Origin: JAVBPB01 sp031549965
Lineage (GTDB): Bacteria; Bacillota; Clostridia; Lachnospirales; Lachnospiraceae
Assembly: GCA_031549965.1 (NCBI GenBank)
Contig: JAVBPB010000113.1
Coordinates: 1 to 23,230 of the forward strand
Length of the DNA: 23,230 nucleotides
Direction of reading: 5' to 3'
Below, piece by piece: positions 7,874 through 16,034 of this stretch. The notes beneath the pieces were generated by a model. The model saw only the letters and a program-made list of their open reading frames with translations, made no database searches and was not told the DNA's origin. A program made the translations under genes and the position numbers. How positions within the stretch are numbered: the first letter of the stretch is position 1; every line of letters starts with the position of its first letter.

Positions 7874-9637
7874 TCAACATCTAATGTGCTGTATTATGAT
7901 TTGAATATTCTTATATCCATTGTACTCATTTATATCAGGATAGAATACGATATCAAGTAAAACATTATTTTCAGAACCATTATAAATGTCTAAAAGAGCA
8001 GTCTTGCTATATTTATTTATAATGTGATCTTCAAAATATTCAATATTTCCAAAATACATACCAGTTATTGTTTTACTAAACTTAGTTTTTAGGGTAAGCT
8101 TTAGCACATTACTATTGGCTCCTAATAAAACTGCCTTTAGTATATATACCTCCTTAAGAGCAAACAATGGTTTTTCGTTAGCCTTTCCATATGGTTCCAA
8201 TTTCCTTATATCCTCTATTAAATTAATGGATATATCTTCCAATCCAAGCATTGAATCAATAGAAACCTTTTTATACAAATCCTCATTAGTTAGCATAGTT
8301 ATTTGATTAAGCTTTCTTCTTAGTGGTTCAATATTACTCTTATCTAAAGATAATCCGGCAGCCATTGGATGTCCTCCGAATTTATTTAACAATTCCTTAC
8401 ACTTTATTAATTCTTCAAAAATATTATATTCTTCAATTGAACGTGCTGAACCTTTAACCCCATCTTCTGCTTTGGTTAAAATAATTGTCGGTTTATTATA
8501 TTTTTCCCTTATTCGTCCTGCAATTATTCCTGCAAGGCTTTCATGGCAATCCTCCAAATATATAACAAAAACTTTATCTTCAATTATACCTGTGCTCTCA
8601 ACCAGATCGACTGCTAAATTAAAGCCATTTAGTGTAAGTTCTTTTCTTTCGTCATTTAGATTTTTTAATTCTTTACTTAAAATCTCTGCCTGTTCTCTTG
8701 TGTCTGATAATAAAAGTCTTAAGCCTTTTTTTGCCGTATCTAAACGCCCTGATGCATTTATACATGGCCCTATTATAAATCCTATATGATATACTGTTAA
8801 TATTTTACCTTCCATCTTAGTTTCTTTTATTAAAGCTCTAAGTCCTAAGTTTGTTGTATTGTTTAATGCTATTAAACCATTTTTGACTATAATTCTATTT
8901 TCATCCATTAAATCTACTACATCACAAATTGTGGCAATCGCTACATATTCAATTAAATCCAAAGTCTTTTTATGGTCAATATTAAAAGCCTTATATAATA
9001 CTTCTATTAATTTATAGCAAACGGCTGCTCCACAAAGGTTTTTATATTGGTACTCACAATCTGCCTGTTTTGGATTTATAACAGCGTCTGCATTAGGCAC
9101 AATATACTTTTTAGTATCATTTTCTTCTTCAAATGGTATATCATGATGGTCTGTTACAATAACCGTCATATTTAATTCTTTTGCATATTGTATTTGCTCT
9201 ATGGCAGATATTCCATTATCACATGTAATTATTACATCAACACCGTCATCAAATGCCTGTTGTATTATATTTTTGTTTATCCCATATCCATCCTTAACTC
9301 TGTCAGGAATTTCATAATCTACAAAAGCATTACACTCTTTAAAAGCCGTATATAGCAAATATGTACTAATTACTCCGTCTACATCATAATCTCCCACAAT
9401 TCTAATATGCTTATTATTCTTTATTTTATCCTCTAAGATATCAACTGCCAATTTAATATCTTTCATCAGATATGGATTATGCATTTTATCTATTGAAGGA
9501 TTTATATACATCTCTAATTCCTGTCCGCTTTTAATATTTCTATTAACTATTAATTTAGCTAATAATTCGCTTACACCATAACTGTTTGATATAGCTTTAT
9601 AATCTGCTTTTTTATTCTTTATAAACCATTTTTCCAT
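7874..9637 (-). CDS. recJ: Single-stranded-DNA-specific exonuclease RecJ
   Basis: 5'-3' exonuclease acting on single-stranded DNA in recombination and mismatch or base-excision repair. 587 aa from the preferred start. DHH-family motifs are in order: IVGDYDVDGV (motif I, about residues 80-89), TCDNG, VTDHHD (DHH at 163-165), GAAVCYKL and GPCINASGRLDTA, then the DHHA1 motif GGHPMAAGLSL, followed by a C-terminal OB-like region. The length resembles E. coli-type RecJ rather than the longer Bacillus form. The ORF can be extended to 9691, overlapping scfB by 40 bp. The ATG at 9635-9637 with AAAGGAT upstream starts just before the conserved WFIKNKK region and leaves a 14 bp gap, so I chose it. Confidence 0.94.
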   Translation of the reverse strand: MEKWFIKNKKADYKAISNSYGVSELLAKLIVNRNIKSGQELEMYINPSIDKMHNPYLMKDIKLAVDILEDKIKNNKHIRIVGDYDVDGVISTYLLYTAFKECNAFVDYEIPDRVKDGYGINKNIIQQAFDDGVDVIITCDNGISAIEQIQYAKELNMTVIVTDHHDIPFEEENDTKKYIVPNADAVINPKQADCEYQYKNLCGAAVCYKLIEVLYKAFNIDHKKTLDLIEYVAIATICDVVDLMDENRIIVKNGLIALNNTTNLGLRALIKETKMEGKILTVYHIGFIIGPCINASGRLDTAKKGLRLLLSDTREQAEILSKELKNLNDERKELTLNGFNLAVDLVESTGIIEDKVFVIYLEDCHESLAGIIAGRIREKYNKPTIILTKAEDGVKGSARSIEEYNIFEELIKCKELLNKFGGHPMAAGLSLDKSNIEPLRRKLNQITMLTNEDLYKKVSIDSMLGLEDISINLIEDIRKLEPYGKANEKPLFALKEVYILKAVLLGANSNVLKLTLKTKFSKTITGMYFGNIEYFEDHIINKYSKTALLDIYNGSENNVLLDIVFYPDINEYNGYKNIQIIIQHIRC

Positions 9638-9651
9638 AAGTTTATCCTTTA

Positions 9652-11016
9652 TTAATCCAGACTTAATGCTGCTTCTACCATAATGGCACATTCAGCTCTT
9701 TTTCTTTGAAGCTTGCATCCAATTTCGTAAACGTTGTTAATATCACCATGAAATTTATATGAATTTGCACTGCATCCTCCACTACAATAAAATCTTGCAA
9801 AGCATTCCTTACATTCTTTTTTTGCATATACATTACAAAGCTTAAATTCATCTTTAATGTCTGGTCTTTTAATACCATCAAATACACTGCCCATTAAAAA
9901 TTTTTCTTCACCCACAAACTGATGACATGGATAAAGCTCTCCTGTTGGGGTTACCGCTAAATATTCTGTGCCTGAACCGCACCCTGAAAGCCTTTTTGCA
10001 ACACATGGGCCACCTGTTAAGTCAATCATAAAGTGGAAAAAGTTAAAAGCATTTCCTTCTTTTTTCCTTTTAATAATTTCTACTGAAAGTTTATCATATT
10101 CTTCATAAATCTTTTCTAAATCTTCTTCTTTGATTGAGTATTCTTCATCATCAAGTGCTACTACCGGTTCTACCGATATTTGCTTAAATCCAAGATCCGC
10201 AAGATGCAATACATCTTTTGAAAAATCTAAATTATGGTGGGTAAATGTTCCTCTTACATAATAGTTATTTTGATTTCGGCTGTTTGCAGTCTTTATGAAT
10301 TTTGGAAGAACTAAATCATAGCTTCCTAGTTTATTTCTGGCAGGTCTCATAAAGTCATGAACTTCTTTCCGTCCATCAATGCTTAAAACCACATTACTCA
10401 TTTCACTGTTTGCAAATTCTAGTATTTCGTCATTTAACAACACACCATTAGTAGTAAGTGTAAATCTAAACTTTTTATTATATTCATTTTCTAAACTTCT
10501 TGCATACTTGACAATTTCTTTTACTACTTCAAAATTCATTAATGGTTCTCCACCAAAAAAGTCCACTTCTAAATTTCTTCTATTCCCTGAGTTTTGAATA
10601 AGGAAATTTATTGCCCTCTTTCCTACTTCTAAACTCATTAAAGAACGCTCACCCTTATATTCTCCTTCTTCTGCGAAGCAGTATTTACAAGCCAAGTTAC
10701 AATCATGTGCAATATGTAAGCATAGCGCCTTAACAACAGTTTGTCTTTTCTTAAAATCTATTATATAATCTTCATATACATCTTTTGTAAATAGCTCTTC
10801 GTTTTCAATTAACTCTTCTATTTCTTTTATAGCTTCTTCTATATGGTTTTTTAAATATTTATTTGCTAACATATTATATATGTTCTCTAAATTATTTATA
10901 TTAGTTTTATCATAAATTTCTATTATATCATATACCAGTTCATCTACTACATGAATTGCACCACTGTTAATATCAAGTACAATGTTTAAACCATTGCTTT
11001 TATATTGATGTATCAC
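9652..11016 (-). CDS. scfB: Radical SAM/SPASM maturase of six-cysteine ranthipeptide (ScfB, SCIFF maturase)
   Basis: 454 aa enzyme that installs a sulfur-to-carbon thioether crosslink in the small precursor ScfA encoded just upstream. An N-terminal peptide-recognition (RRE-like) region (about residues 1-90) precedes the radical SAM core with CNLACKYC (Cys 106, 110, 113) and the SAM-binding FFGGEPL (153-159). The C-terminal SPASM part has Cys 338, 346, 364, 394, 402, 405, 411, 415 and 434, enough for auxiliary iron-sulfur clusters. The start codon is GTG, supported by AAGGAG 7 nt upstream. It follows scfA after 160 bp containing a hairpin and is followed by recJ. The family is studied as CteB in Clostridium thermocellum and Tte1186 in Thermoanaerobacter. 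Confidence 0.95.
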   Translation of the reverse strand: MIHQYKSNGLNIVLDINSGAIHVVDELVYDIIEIYDKTNINNLENIYNMLANKYLKNHIEEAIKEIEELIENEELFTKDVYEDYIIDFKKRQTVVKALCLHIAHDCNLACKYCFAEEGEYKGERSLMSLEVGKRAINFLIQNSGNRRNLEVDFFGGEPLMNFEVVKEIVKYARSLENEYNKKFRFTLTTNGVLLNDEILEFANSEMSNVVLSIDGRKEVHDFMRPARNKLGSYDLVLPKFIKTANSRNQNNYYVRGTFTHHNLDFSKDVLHLADLGFKQISVEPVVALDDEEYSIKEEDLEKIYEEYDKLSVEIIKRKKEGNAFNFFHFMIDLTGGPCVAKRLSGCGSGTEYLAVTPTGELYPCHQFVGEEKFLMGSVFDGIKRPDIKDEFKLCNVYAKKECKECFARFYCSGGCSANSYKFHGDINNVYEIGCKLQRKRAECAIMVEAALSLD

Positions 11017-11117
11017 GTTTTTGCTCCTTTTTCTATATATTATTAAATTGTTATACTGGCTTTTTAAAACGGACTATTTTAGATGTCTGTTTAGCTAATT
11101 TAGTTATAAGAATAATT

Positions 11118-11144
11118 GGCAGTGGTTGTTAATTAACCACTGCC
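11118..11144 (-). terminator. Hairpin between scfA and scfB (attenuator-like)
   Basis: A perfect 10-bp stem, GGCAGTGGTT pairing with AACCACTGCC around a 7-nt loop, lies 33 bp after the scfA stop. On the minus strand only a weak T-rich tail follows (AATTATTCTT). A partial terminator or mRNA-stabilising hairpin here would keep the precursor transcript in excess of the maturase transcript, as is common in peptide operons (inference). Confidence 0.65.
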
Positions 11145-11176
11145 GATTATTTTATTAGCTTAACTAATAATTATTA

Positions 11177-11320
11177 TTAATTATTTTTTTCACAGCTTTG
11201 ATTTCCTACAGTACAAGAAGTCTTGCAAGCAGACTGGCATGATGTTTGGCATTCTCCACATCCGCCTTTTTTCATTGTTTCCTTTAGGTTTTTAGTATTC
11301 AATGTTTTAATACGTTTCAT
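11177..11320 (-). CDS. scfA: Six-cysteine ranthipeptide precursor ScfA (SCIFF)
   Basis: A 47-residue peptide, too short to be flagged by length-limited gene finders, read directly from the minus strand. It begins MKRIKTLNTKNLKETMKKGG and has cysteines at 21, 24, 28, 32, 36 and 43, matching the six-Cys-in-forty-five family. A threonine at position 37 lies five residues after Cys32. As I recall, Cys32-Thr37 is the thioether pair reported for the Tte1186/CteB systems, so the crosslink site appears conserved. AGGAGG 7-8 nt before the ATG is near-ideal, and a promoter lies about 45 bp upstream. The matching maturase gene is next downstream. The peptide is nearly universal in Clostridia; its biological role is still unclear, with quorum-sensing-like effects proposed. 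Confidence 0.95.
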   Translation of the reverse strand: MKRIKTLNTKNLKETMKKGGCGECQTSCQSACKTSCTVGNQSCEKNN

Positions 11321-11363
11321 CTTTGTCCCTCCTAACTATGTAAATAGTAGTATAACTTGAAGT

Positions 11364-11392
11364 ATTATATCATATATAGTAGTAATTTTAAA
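11364..11392 (-). promoter_or_regulatory. Promoter of the scfA-scfB-recJ-apt unit
   Basis: On the minus strand TTTAAA (11387-11392) is 17 bp from a perfect TATAAT (11364-11369), about 44 bp upstream of the scfA ATG in the divergent intergenic region. Confidence 0.65.
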
Positions 11393-11516
11393 GTATTTTT
11401 TATTATTAATTTGTCTTAAATAGAGCCTAAGTTTTTAATTTCAAAAAAATTATTTAGCATATATTGATTATTCCATTAATATATTTTAATAACAAATTTA
11501 ACTAGGGGGACAATGT

Positions 11517-11891
11517 ATGGACAAAACCGTAAAATCCAATTCCAAAATTATTGTACTTTTTCGTTCACTTATTATTTCATATGTTATTACAGCACTTATA
11601 CTATTTCTTCTTGCTTTCTTATTGTACAAATTTGAAATCAAAGAAAGCATAGTAAATGCTGGTATTATTGTTTCTTACATATTGTCAACATTTATTGGCG
11701 GTTTTTTAGTTGGAAAGGGTACTAAAGAAAGAAGATTTATATGGGGAATAATCCTTGGATTATTATACTTTGTTATAATTACAGCCTTTTCACTTGTAAT
11801 GAATAAGGAAGTATTTCAAGAAATGGGCAGTATGACAACCATATTTATTATGTGTATTGGTGGCAGTATGCTTGGTGGCATGGTAAGTTAA
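11517..11891 (+). CDS. TIGR04086 family (YrzE-like) small integral membrane protein
   Basis: 124 aa, hydrophobic, with four predicted membrane segments: about residues 10-37 (ending LLYKFEIKE), 43-65 (ending FLVGKGTKERR), 70-91 and 103-124 (IFIMCIGGSMLGGM). The glycine-rich segments and the charged GKGTKERR loop between the second and third resemble the TIGR04086/YrzE family, whose function is unknown. AGGGGGA lies 6 nt upstream of the ATG. It is monocistronic, divergent from scfA and followed by a strong terminator. The position next to recJ/scf genes is common in Clostridia as far as I recall, but gives no functional clue. Confidence 0.8.
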   Translation: MDKTVKSNSKIIVLFRSLIISYVITALILFLLAFLLYKFEIKESIVNAGIIVSYILSTFIGGFLVGKGTKERRFIWGIILGLLYFVIITAFSLVMNKEVFQEMGSMTTIFIMCIGGSMLGGMVS

Positions 11892-11948
11892 TAATCAGTA
11901 CGAATGTATTTTAATCTTTTTTAGAAATTTTGTAAAAACTACATTTTA

Positions 11949-11994
11949 GCAGATATATGTGGATTAATTTATTCCATATATATCTGCCTTTTTA
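11949..11994 (+). terminator. Rho-independent terminator of the small membrane protein gene
   Basis: A 14-bp stem, GCAGATATATGTGG paired with CCATATATATCTGC (one G-T pair), with an 11-nt AT-rich loop followed by CTTTTT on the plus strand. It lies 57 bp after the stop codon. Confidence 0.9.
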
Positions 11995-12068
11995 TTACTT
12001 TTCACTTAAAATATTCATTTTTTACTTAGAAATAACTAAATAATTTTAGTGAATATTTATAGTTCCCT

Positions 12069-12097
12069 TTGACTTTTTTGTCATTTTATGCTATAAT
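12069..12097 (+). promoter_or_regulatory. Strong sigma-A type promoter upstream of the chemoreceptor leader
   Basis: TTGACT (12069-12074), 17 bp, perfect TATAAT (12092-12097). Transcription would start near 12104, about 235 bp before the chemoreceptor ATG and only about 110 bp before a terminator. Confidence 0.85.
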
Positions 12098-12103
12098 TTT
12101 TTC

Positions 12104-12216
12104 ATGTTTACTGTTTGAAAAGATTTAAGTGTTGTAACACACACTAATCTGTTCTATAGACAAAATCAAATTATGGTTTTTCTACAGTCTGGCGGCATAT
12201 GTCAGACTGTTTTTTA
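12104..12216 (+). ncRNA. Candidate small RNA or attenuated leader (no known family recognised)
   Basis: A transcript from the promoter at 12069-12097 would run about 110 nt to an intrinsic terminator at 12184-12216. No ORF with a ribosome binding site is visible in it. A first hairpin at about 12120-12149 pairs AGATT with AATCT and AGTGT with ACACT. A TAGAC segment near 12158 could pair with GTCTG inside the terminator stem, a possible but weak alternative structure. I checked by eye for c-di-GMP-I, T-box and other common riboswitch signatures and saw none. It is either a free-standing sRNA or a 5' leader controlling readthrough into the chemoreceptor gene. Confidence 0.5.
12184..12216 (+). 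terminator. Intrinsic terminator before the chemoreceptor gene
   Basis: ACAGTCTG (12184-12191) pairs perfectly with CAGACTGT (12203-12210) and is followed by TTTTTT on the plus strand. It lies 122 bp upstream of the chemoreceptor start, not after any gene, which marks it as attenuating or as the end of a small RNA. Confidence 0.88.
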
Positions 12217-12237
12217 TTGAAAATAATTTTCATACTA

Positions 12238-12267
12238 TTTACATAAAAACATGTAAGAGTATATTAT
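12238..12267 (+). promoter_or_regulatory. Possible second promoter for the chemoreceptor gene
   Basis: TTTACA (12238-12243), 18 bp, TATTAT (12262-12267) lies after the terminator and about 70 bp before the ATG. It is a moderate match. If active, the chemoreceptor does not depend on readthrough. Confidence 0.4.
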
Positions 12268-12337
12268 CGTTCCTTAATCAAAAGTGAGACATAATTATAA
12301 GACAGTAAATACCTAACACTATAAAGGAGTGATTATA

Positions 12338-14404
12338 ATGAAAAAAATCAACGGTTCAACATTATTACTAATTTTTGCAGGCATCTTAGACGTAATTATT
12401 TTTGCAATTATTTTAAATGTAGGTTATCATTCTCAAATGAATACTTATATTAAAAGTGAGCAGGATAAATTTGCTGTAGAAGCCGAAAAATGTAATGAGC
12501 AATTGTCAAATTGGTTTACCTCAAATTCAGAATTAGCAGATAAAATTGCTAATGATCTAGTATATTTGAGTTTTAATTCTGCTGAGGAGTATATTCAGTA
12601 TTTGAAACATCTTCAAACACAAAATGAAGGTATTGCTGCTGTTTATCTTTGTAAAGATAACAATGAAACATATCTTGATAACTGGACAGTTCCAAGTGAT
12701 TATGATCCAACTTCCAGCGATTGGTATCAAACTGGAATGAACGCCGGAGGTAATGTCGTTTTTACAGAACCATACATAGATATAATTACAAATGACTTAA
12801 CAATATCTGTACTTAAAAAGGTTACAACAAAAGATGGAATAAATGGTGTTGTGGGAATTGATTTACCAATTAATGAAATTAAGGCTATGGTAGATAGTGT
12901 TAATGATACACAAAATGGTTCTGCCTATTTGTTATCACCAAGTGGAAATATAATTACTCATAGTAACAGTGATTTTTTACCAAAAGTAGTAAATAACCAA
13001 GGTGTATTTACTAATATTAACGATATTAATATTAGTAACATTACTCCAATTACATTAGATATTGATACGCCTGTCACTCTTTCTGAATTAACTGACTATG
13101 ATTTGGTTAGTAAATATAATGCCGAATTTACAATTGACGGCGTAAATTGGAAGGTTGGCATAAATGTACCTCTTGATAGCTATCTTACAGGGAAACGTCA
13201 GGTAATGTATTCCCTTATCCCATTTATTTGTTTAGGTTTAATAGTTGCATTATATGCAATCTTTTTAACAGTAGTCTTATTGCGTAAGTTTTCTAATAAG
13301 GTGACTTGGTTTTACTCCATTCTTGACTCAATTCCAATGCCTATTTCAGTCACTGACTCTAATATGAACTGGACACTTGTTAATAAGCCTGTAATGGATA
13401 TGTTTAGTAAGCCAAGATCCTATTTTATCGGCAAACATTGTAGTACTTGGGGAGCTCCTATTTGTAATACTGAAAAATGTGGCGTAACTTGTTTACGTAA
13501 TAATGTGCCAGAAACTTTATTTGATATGATGGGTGGAAACTTTAAAGTTAACAGTTCTTATCTTACAGATAAAAAAGGTCATAGAATTGGTCATATTGAA
13601 GTTGTATCAGATATTTCATCTTTACAAAAAATAACCAATGAACAGAAAATTATTATAAATGAGGTTGAAACAGCTACTGATGAGTTTGTTGAATTTTCAA
13701 ATCAGATTGCTTCTTCTGCCCAATCACTTGCTCAAGCTTCTAATGAACAGGCATTGCTTATTGAACAGTTATCTGGTTCACTCTCAGATATATCTCTTAA
13801 ACTTGAAGATACAGCAACAAATGCTGAACGTGGAAAAAATGCAGGTTTGGAATCTGTAGCAATAGTTAAAAAGGGTAGTAGCCTTATGAATGAATTATCC
13901 TCTGCTATGAATGAAATCAGTAATAGTTCAGATCAAATTGAAAAAATCATCAAAACTATTGATGAAATTGCATTTCAAACTAATATACTTGCCTTAAATG
14001 CAGCCGTTGAAGCAGCTAGAGCTGGCGTTCATGGAAAAGGATTTGCGGTTGTTGCCGAAGAAGTTCGTAACCTTGCCGGAAAAAGCGCTGAAGCTGCAAA
14101 AGATACAACTACTCTTATTGCAAATTCCATTAATGCCATTGAAAATGGTACAAAAATCACATCTGAAACAATTAAAGCCTTTACTGAAATACAATCAGGC
14201 TGTGAAAACACGAGTGCACTTGCAAACGAGATAGCAACTGTTATTGGAGAGCAAAATAAAACTGTTCTGGATGTTGTTGAAGGTATTAAGCAAATTTCAG
14301 TAGCAGTAACTTCAAACAGCTCAATCAGTCAGGAAAGTGCTGCTACAAGCGAAGAGCTTACCTCAAAAGCACATACTCTTCGGGATATAGTTTTAAAGAA
14401 CTAA
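12338..14404 (+). CDS. Methyl-accepting chemotaxis protein: dCache sensor, cysteine-rich PAS, MCP signalling domain
   Basis: 688 aa transmembrane chemoreceptor that would signal to CheA/CheW. Order: TM1 (about residues 7-28); extracellular dCache-type domain (about 35-285, with NWTVPSDYDPTSSDWYQ and a typical TISVLKKV strand); TM2 (about 291-316); cytoplasmic PAS domain (about 325-427); coiled coil; and the MCP hairpin with AFQTNILALNAAVEAARAG (545-563) and FAVVAEEVRNLAG (569-581). The PAS carries Cys at 368, 376, 381 and 385 (HCSTWGAPICNTEKCGVTC), suggesting metal, heme or redox sensing. No HAMP domain is seen between TM2 and PAS. An in-frame GTG at 12329 lies on the ribosome binding site itself (AAGGAG 12324-12329), so the ATG at 12338 is preferred. 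No che genes are nearby. Confidence 0.93.
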   Translation: MKKINGSTLLLIFAGILDVIIFAIILNVGYHSQMNTYIKSEQDKFAVEAEKCNEQLSNWFTSNSELADKIANDLVYLSFNSAEEYIQYLKHLQTQNEGIAAVYLCKDNNETYLDNWTVPSDYDPTSSDWYQTGMNAGGNVVFTEPYIDIITNDLTISVLKKVTTKDGINGVVGIDLPINEIKAMVDSVNDTQNGSAYLLSPSGNIITHSNSDFLPKVVNNQGVFTNINDINISNITPITLDIDTPVTLSELTDYDLVSKYNAEFTIDGVNWKVGINVPLDSYLTGKRQVMYSLIPFICLGLIVALYAIFLTVVLLRKFSNKVTWFYSILDSIPMPISVTDSNMNWTLVNKPVMDMFSKPRSYFIGKHCSTWGAPICNTEKCGVTCLRNNVPETLFDMMGGNFKVNSSYLTDKKGHRIGHIEVVSDISSLQKITNEQKIIINEVETATDEFVEFSNQIASSAQSLAQASNEQALLIEQLSGSLSDISLKLEDTATNAERGKNAGLESVAIVKKGSSLMNELSSAMNEISNSSDQIEKIIKTIDEIAFQTNILALNAAVEAARAGVHGKGFAVVAEEVRNLAGKSAEAAKDTTTLIANSINAIENGTKITSETIKAFTEIQSGCENTSALANEIATVIGEQNKTVLDVVEGIKQISVAVTSNSSISQESAATSEELTSKAHTLRDIVLKN

Positions 14405-14436
14405 AAACTCTAATTAAAATCTAGCAAAATAGTTAT

Positions 14437-14466
14437 CCCCCCATCTTTTCAAATGGGGGGTATTTT
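14437..14466 (+). terminator. Rho-independent terminator of the chemoreceptor gene
   Basis: CCCCCCAT (14437-14444) and ATGGGGGG (14453-14460) form a GC-rich 8-bp stem with an 8-nt loop, followed by TATTTTCTT. It lies 33 bp after the stop codon, between convergent genes; on the minus strand the T tail is weaker. Confidence 0.88.
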
Positions 14467-14480
14467 CTTCCTAATTCATT

Positions 14481-14510
14481 TAGAGACCCTTAGAGACCCT
14501 TAGAGACCCT
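14481..14510. repeat. Perfect 3 x 10-bp tandem repeat
   Basis: The unit TAGAGACCCT occurs three times in tandem without mismatch between the chemoreceptor terminator and the end of the convergent AlbA_2-type gene. The unit has no dyad symmetry and no spacers, so it is not a CRISPR. It could vary in copy number by slippage. Confidence 0.9.
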
Positions 14511-14540
14511 TAATATTATGTTGGTTACAATATAATATAC

Positions 14541-16034
14541 CTATTTTTTAATAATATATTTTGTTTCTGGACCATTTCCAAATTTTATTATTTTACCTTC
14601 ATCAATGAGTTTGATTATCACTTTTCGAGCAGCTGATTTTGCTTTATATCCACATAACTCCATAGTTTGACTCATACTAATACTACCATTTGTTTTAACA
14701 TAGCCTAACACTTTTTCTTCATTTGTTAAATCACTTTTTAATTCTACCTGTCTATCTATTGTTACATAATTCCTTAAATCTACCAAATCAGGTACATAAA
14801 CTACCTGTCCTACTTCAAGATGAACCGCTACACGTTCTGGCTGATAACTGATTTCAAATACCGGTTCTTTCCAGTTTTGTTCTTTCCAAGCAGATAGTAC
14901 CTTATCAATACCACTTCCAGCACGTTCGCCAACACTAACTCTATTAAACAATTTAAACAAAATCGGATTACGAGGATCACTGTTCCCACCTGCAAGCAAT
15001 TCTTCTTTTGTGATTCTAAGTGTTCCTGGATTTGATATTTTTATTTGTTTCCTATGTTTTATAATTACAATTCCTTGCCTGCCATAGTAATTAGAGTGCA
15101 TCAACGCGTTTGCTACTAATTCATGCAACGCTTCATGAACAGCTACTTTATCAATTCTTTCTTCTCCTCGTCTATTTACAAATGGAACTGCAATATCATC
15201 ATCGATTCTATTGATAACTTTGTAAAAAAAGTCGTACAGATTTCCGCTCCAATCACCTTCATCAGATGTCGTTCTGAATAACCAGCGAACATTTTTCTCA
15301 TCACTTTCCTCACGATAGTCCAAAAAATAACTTGGAAATACTTGAACTATTTTATCAGCATCACCAAACATTAGTAGTCCTGCAATAGTCGGTGATAAAT
15401 CGCCATTTTTATTTTTCTTAATAGCTGTCAATTTTAATAAAAGTTCATCGTTTGGTAATTTGTTCCAAGGATGTGCCGGATTAAGACTCTCAAACCTTAT
15501 CCTATATCCTTTTAGTGTATCACCATTTAGTGCATCTATTCCCAGATCTTCCACAACATTTGCATCATAAGACGTATCTTGCTGATCTGCAAACATGCCC
15601 CGAACTTCTTCTTCACGACATAAGTAATCTCCGTCGTAATTTCTTCTATAGGTTCCTTTCATAGGATCTGTTCCAATATAAATTGGCTTGTCATGTCTGT
15701 CTGCCGCAGGAACATTAATTCTAAGTATCTTTTTCTCATGAATCTCAACAACTGACACATGATGATTCAATAATATGTTTTTTGATATCTTCTCTCTATT
15801 ATTTAAAATACTCCAAAATTCTTTTTGATACTTTACCAACTTTCGGTCATCTAAACCATTTATTGTAAATGAATCTCTATGTTCCTTGACACCTAAAAGT
15901 ATTGTACCACCTTCTGTATTTGCAAAAGATGAATAAGTTTCCCATAAGGAATCCGACATACCGCCTTCTGCCAATTTGCACTCAATCTCATGATTTTCAC
16001 CAATGTGTAATAAATTCAATATATCTTGTTTCAA
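14541..16034 (-). CDS. Schlafen/AlbA_2-type ATP-binding regulator-like protein (COG2865 type)
   Basis: About 497 aa. The N-terminal AlbA_2/Schlafen domain shows GENHEIECKLAEGG and SSFANTEGGTILLGV. The middle and C-terminal part contains a GHKL/HATPase-like region (HELVANALMHSNYYGRQG, KISNPGTL, GERAGSGIDKV), and the last ~60 residues look like a winged helix (TNEEKVLGYVKTNGSISMSQ). Such proteins are annotated as putative transcriptional regulators or ATP-dependent RNA/DNA-binding proteins; related domains also occur in defence loci, but nothing here shows that role. Start choice: the longest ORF begins at TTG 16067, but the TTG at 16032-16034 has AGAGGTGA just upstream and fits the domain boundary better. 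It is a single gene between a chemoreceptor and the pheST operon, without recognisable partners, so it may be an accessory insertion. Confidence 0.82.
   Translation of the reverse strand: MKQDILNLLHIGENHEIECKLAEGGMSDSLWETYSSFANTEGGTILLGVKEHRDSFTINGLDDRKLVKYQKEFWSILNNREKISKNILLNHHVSVVEIHEKKILRINVPAADRHDKPIYIGTDPMKGTYRRNYDGDYLCREEEVRGMFADQQDTSYDANVVEDLGIDALNGDTLKGYRIRFESLNPAHPWNKLPNDELLLKLTAIKKNKNGDLSPTIAGLLMFGDADKIVQVFPSYFLDYREESDEKNVRWLFRTTSDEGDWSGNLYDFFYKVINRIDDDIAVPFVNRRGEERIDKVAVHEALHELVANALMHSNYYGRQGIVIIKHRKQIKISNPGTLRITKEELLAGGNSDPRNPILFKLFNRVSVGERAGSGIDKVLSAWKEQNWKEPVFEISYQPERVAVHLEVGQVVYVPDLVDLRNYVTIDRQVELKSDLTNEEKVLGYVKTNGSISMSQTMELCGYKAKSAARKVIIKLIDEGKIIKFGNGPETKYIIKK

Noticed and set aside
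7815..7880. Longer Apt start at 7880
   Set aside because: It adds 22 hydrophobic residues not found in Apt. The internal ATG has a strong ribosome binding site.
9638..9691. Longer RecJ start overlapping scfB
   Set aside because: The added 18 residues lack a clear ribosome binding site and are simply the scfB 3' end read in another frame. The ATG at 9637 fits the family N-terminus.
12104..12216. c-di-GMP riboswitch controlling the chemoreceptor
   Set aside because: The conserved GEMM-I sequence blocks are absent, and I could not fit another known class by eye. I kept it only as an unassigned RNA candidate.
14481..14510. Short regularly spaced repeat as a CRISPR array
   Set aside because: The units are 10 bp, directly abutting, with no spacers and no cas genes.
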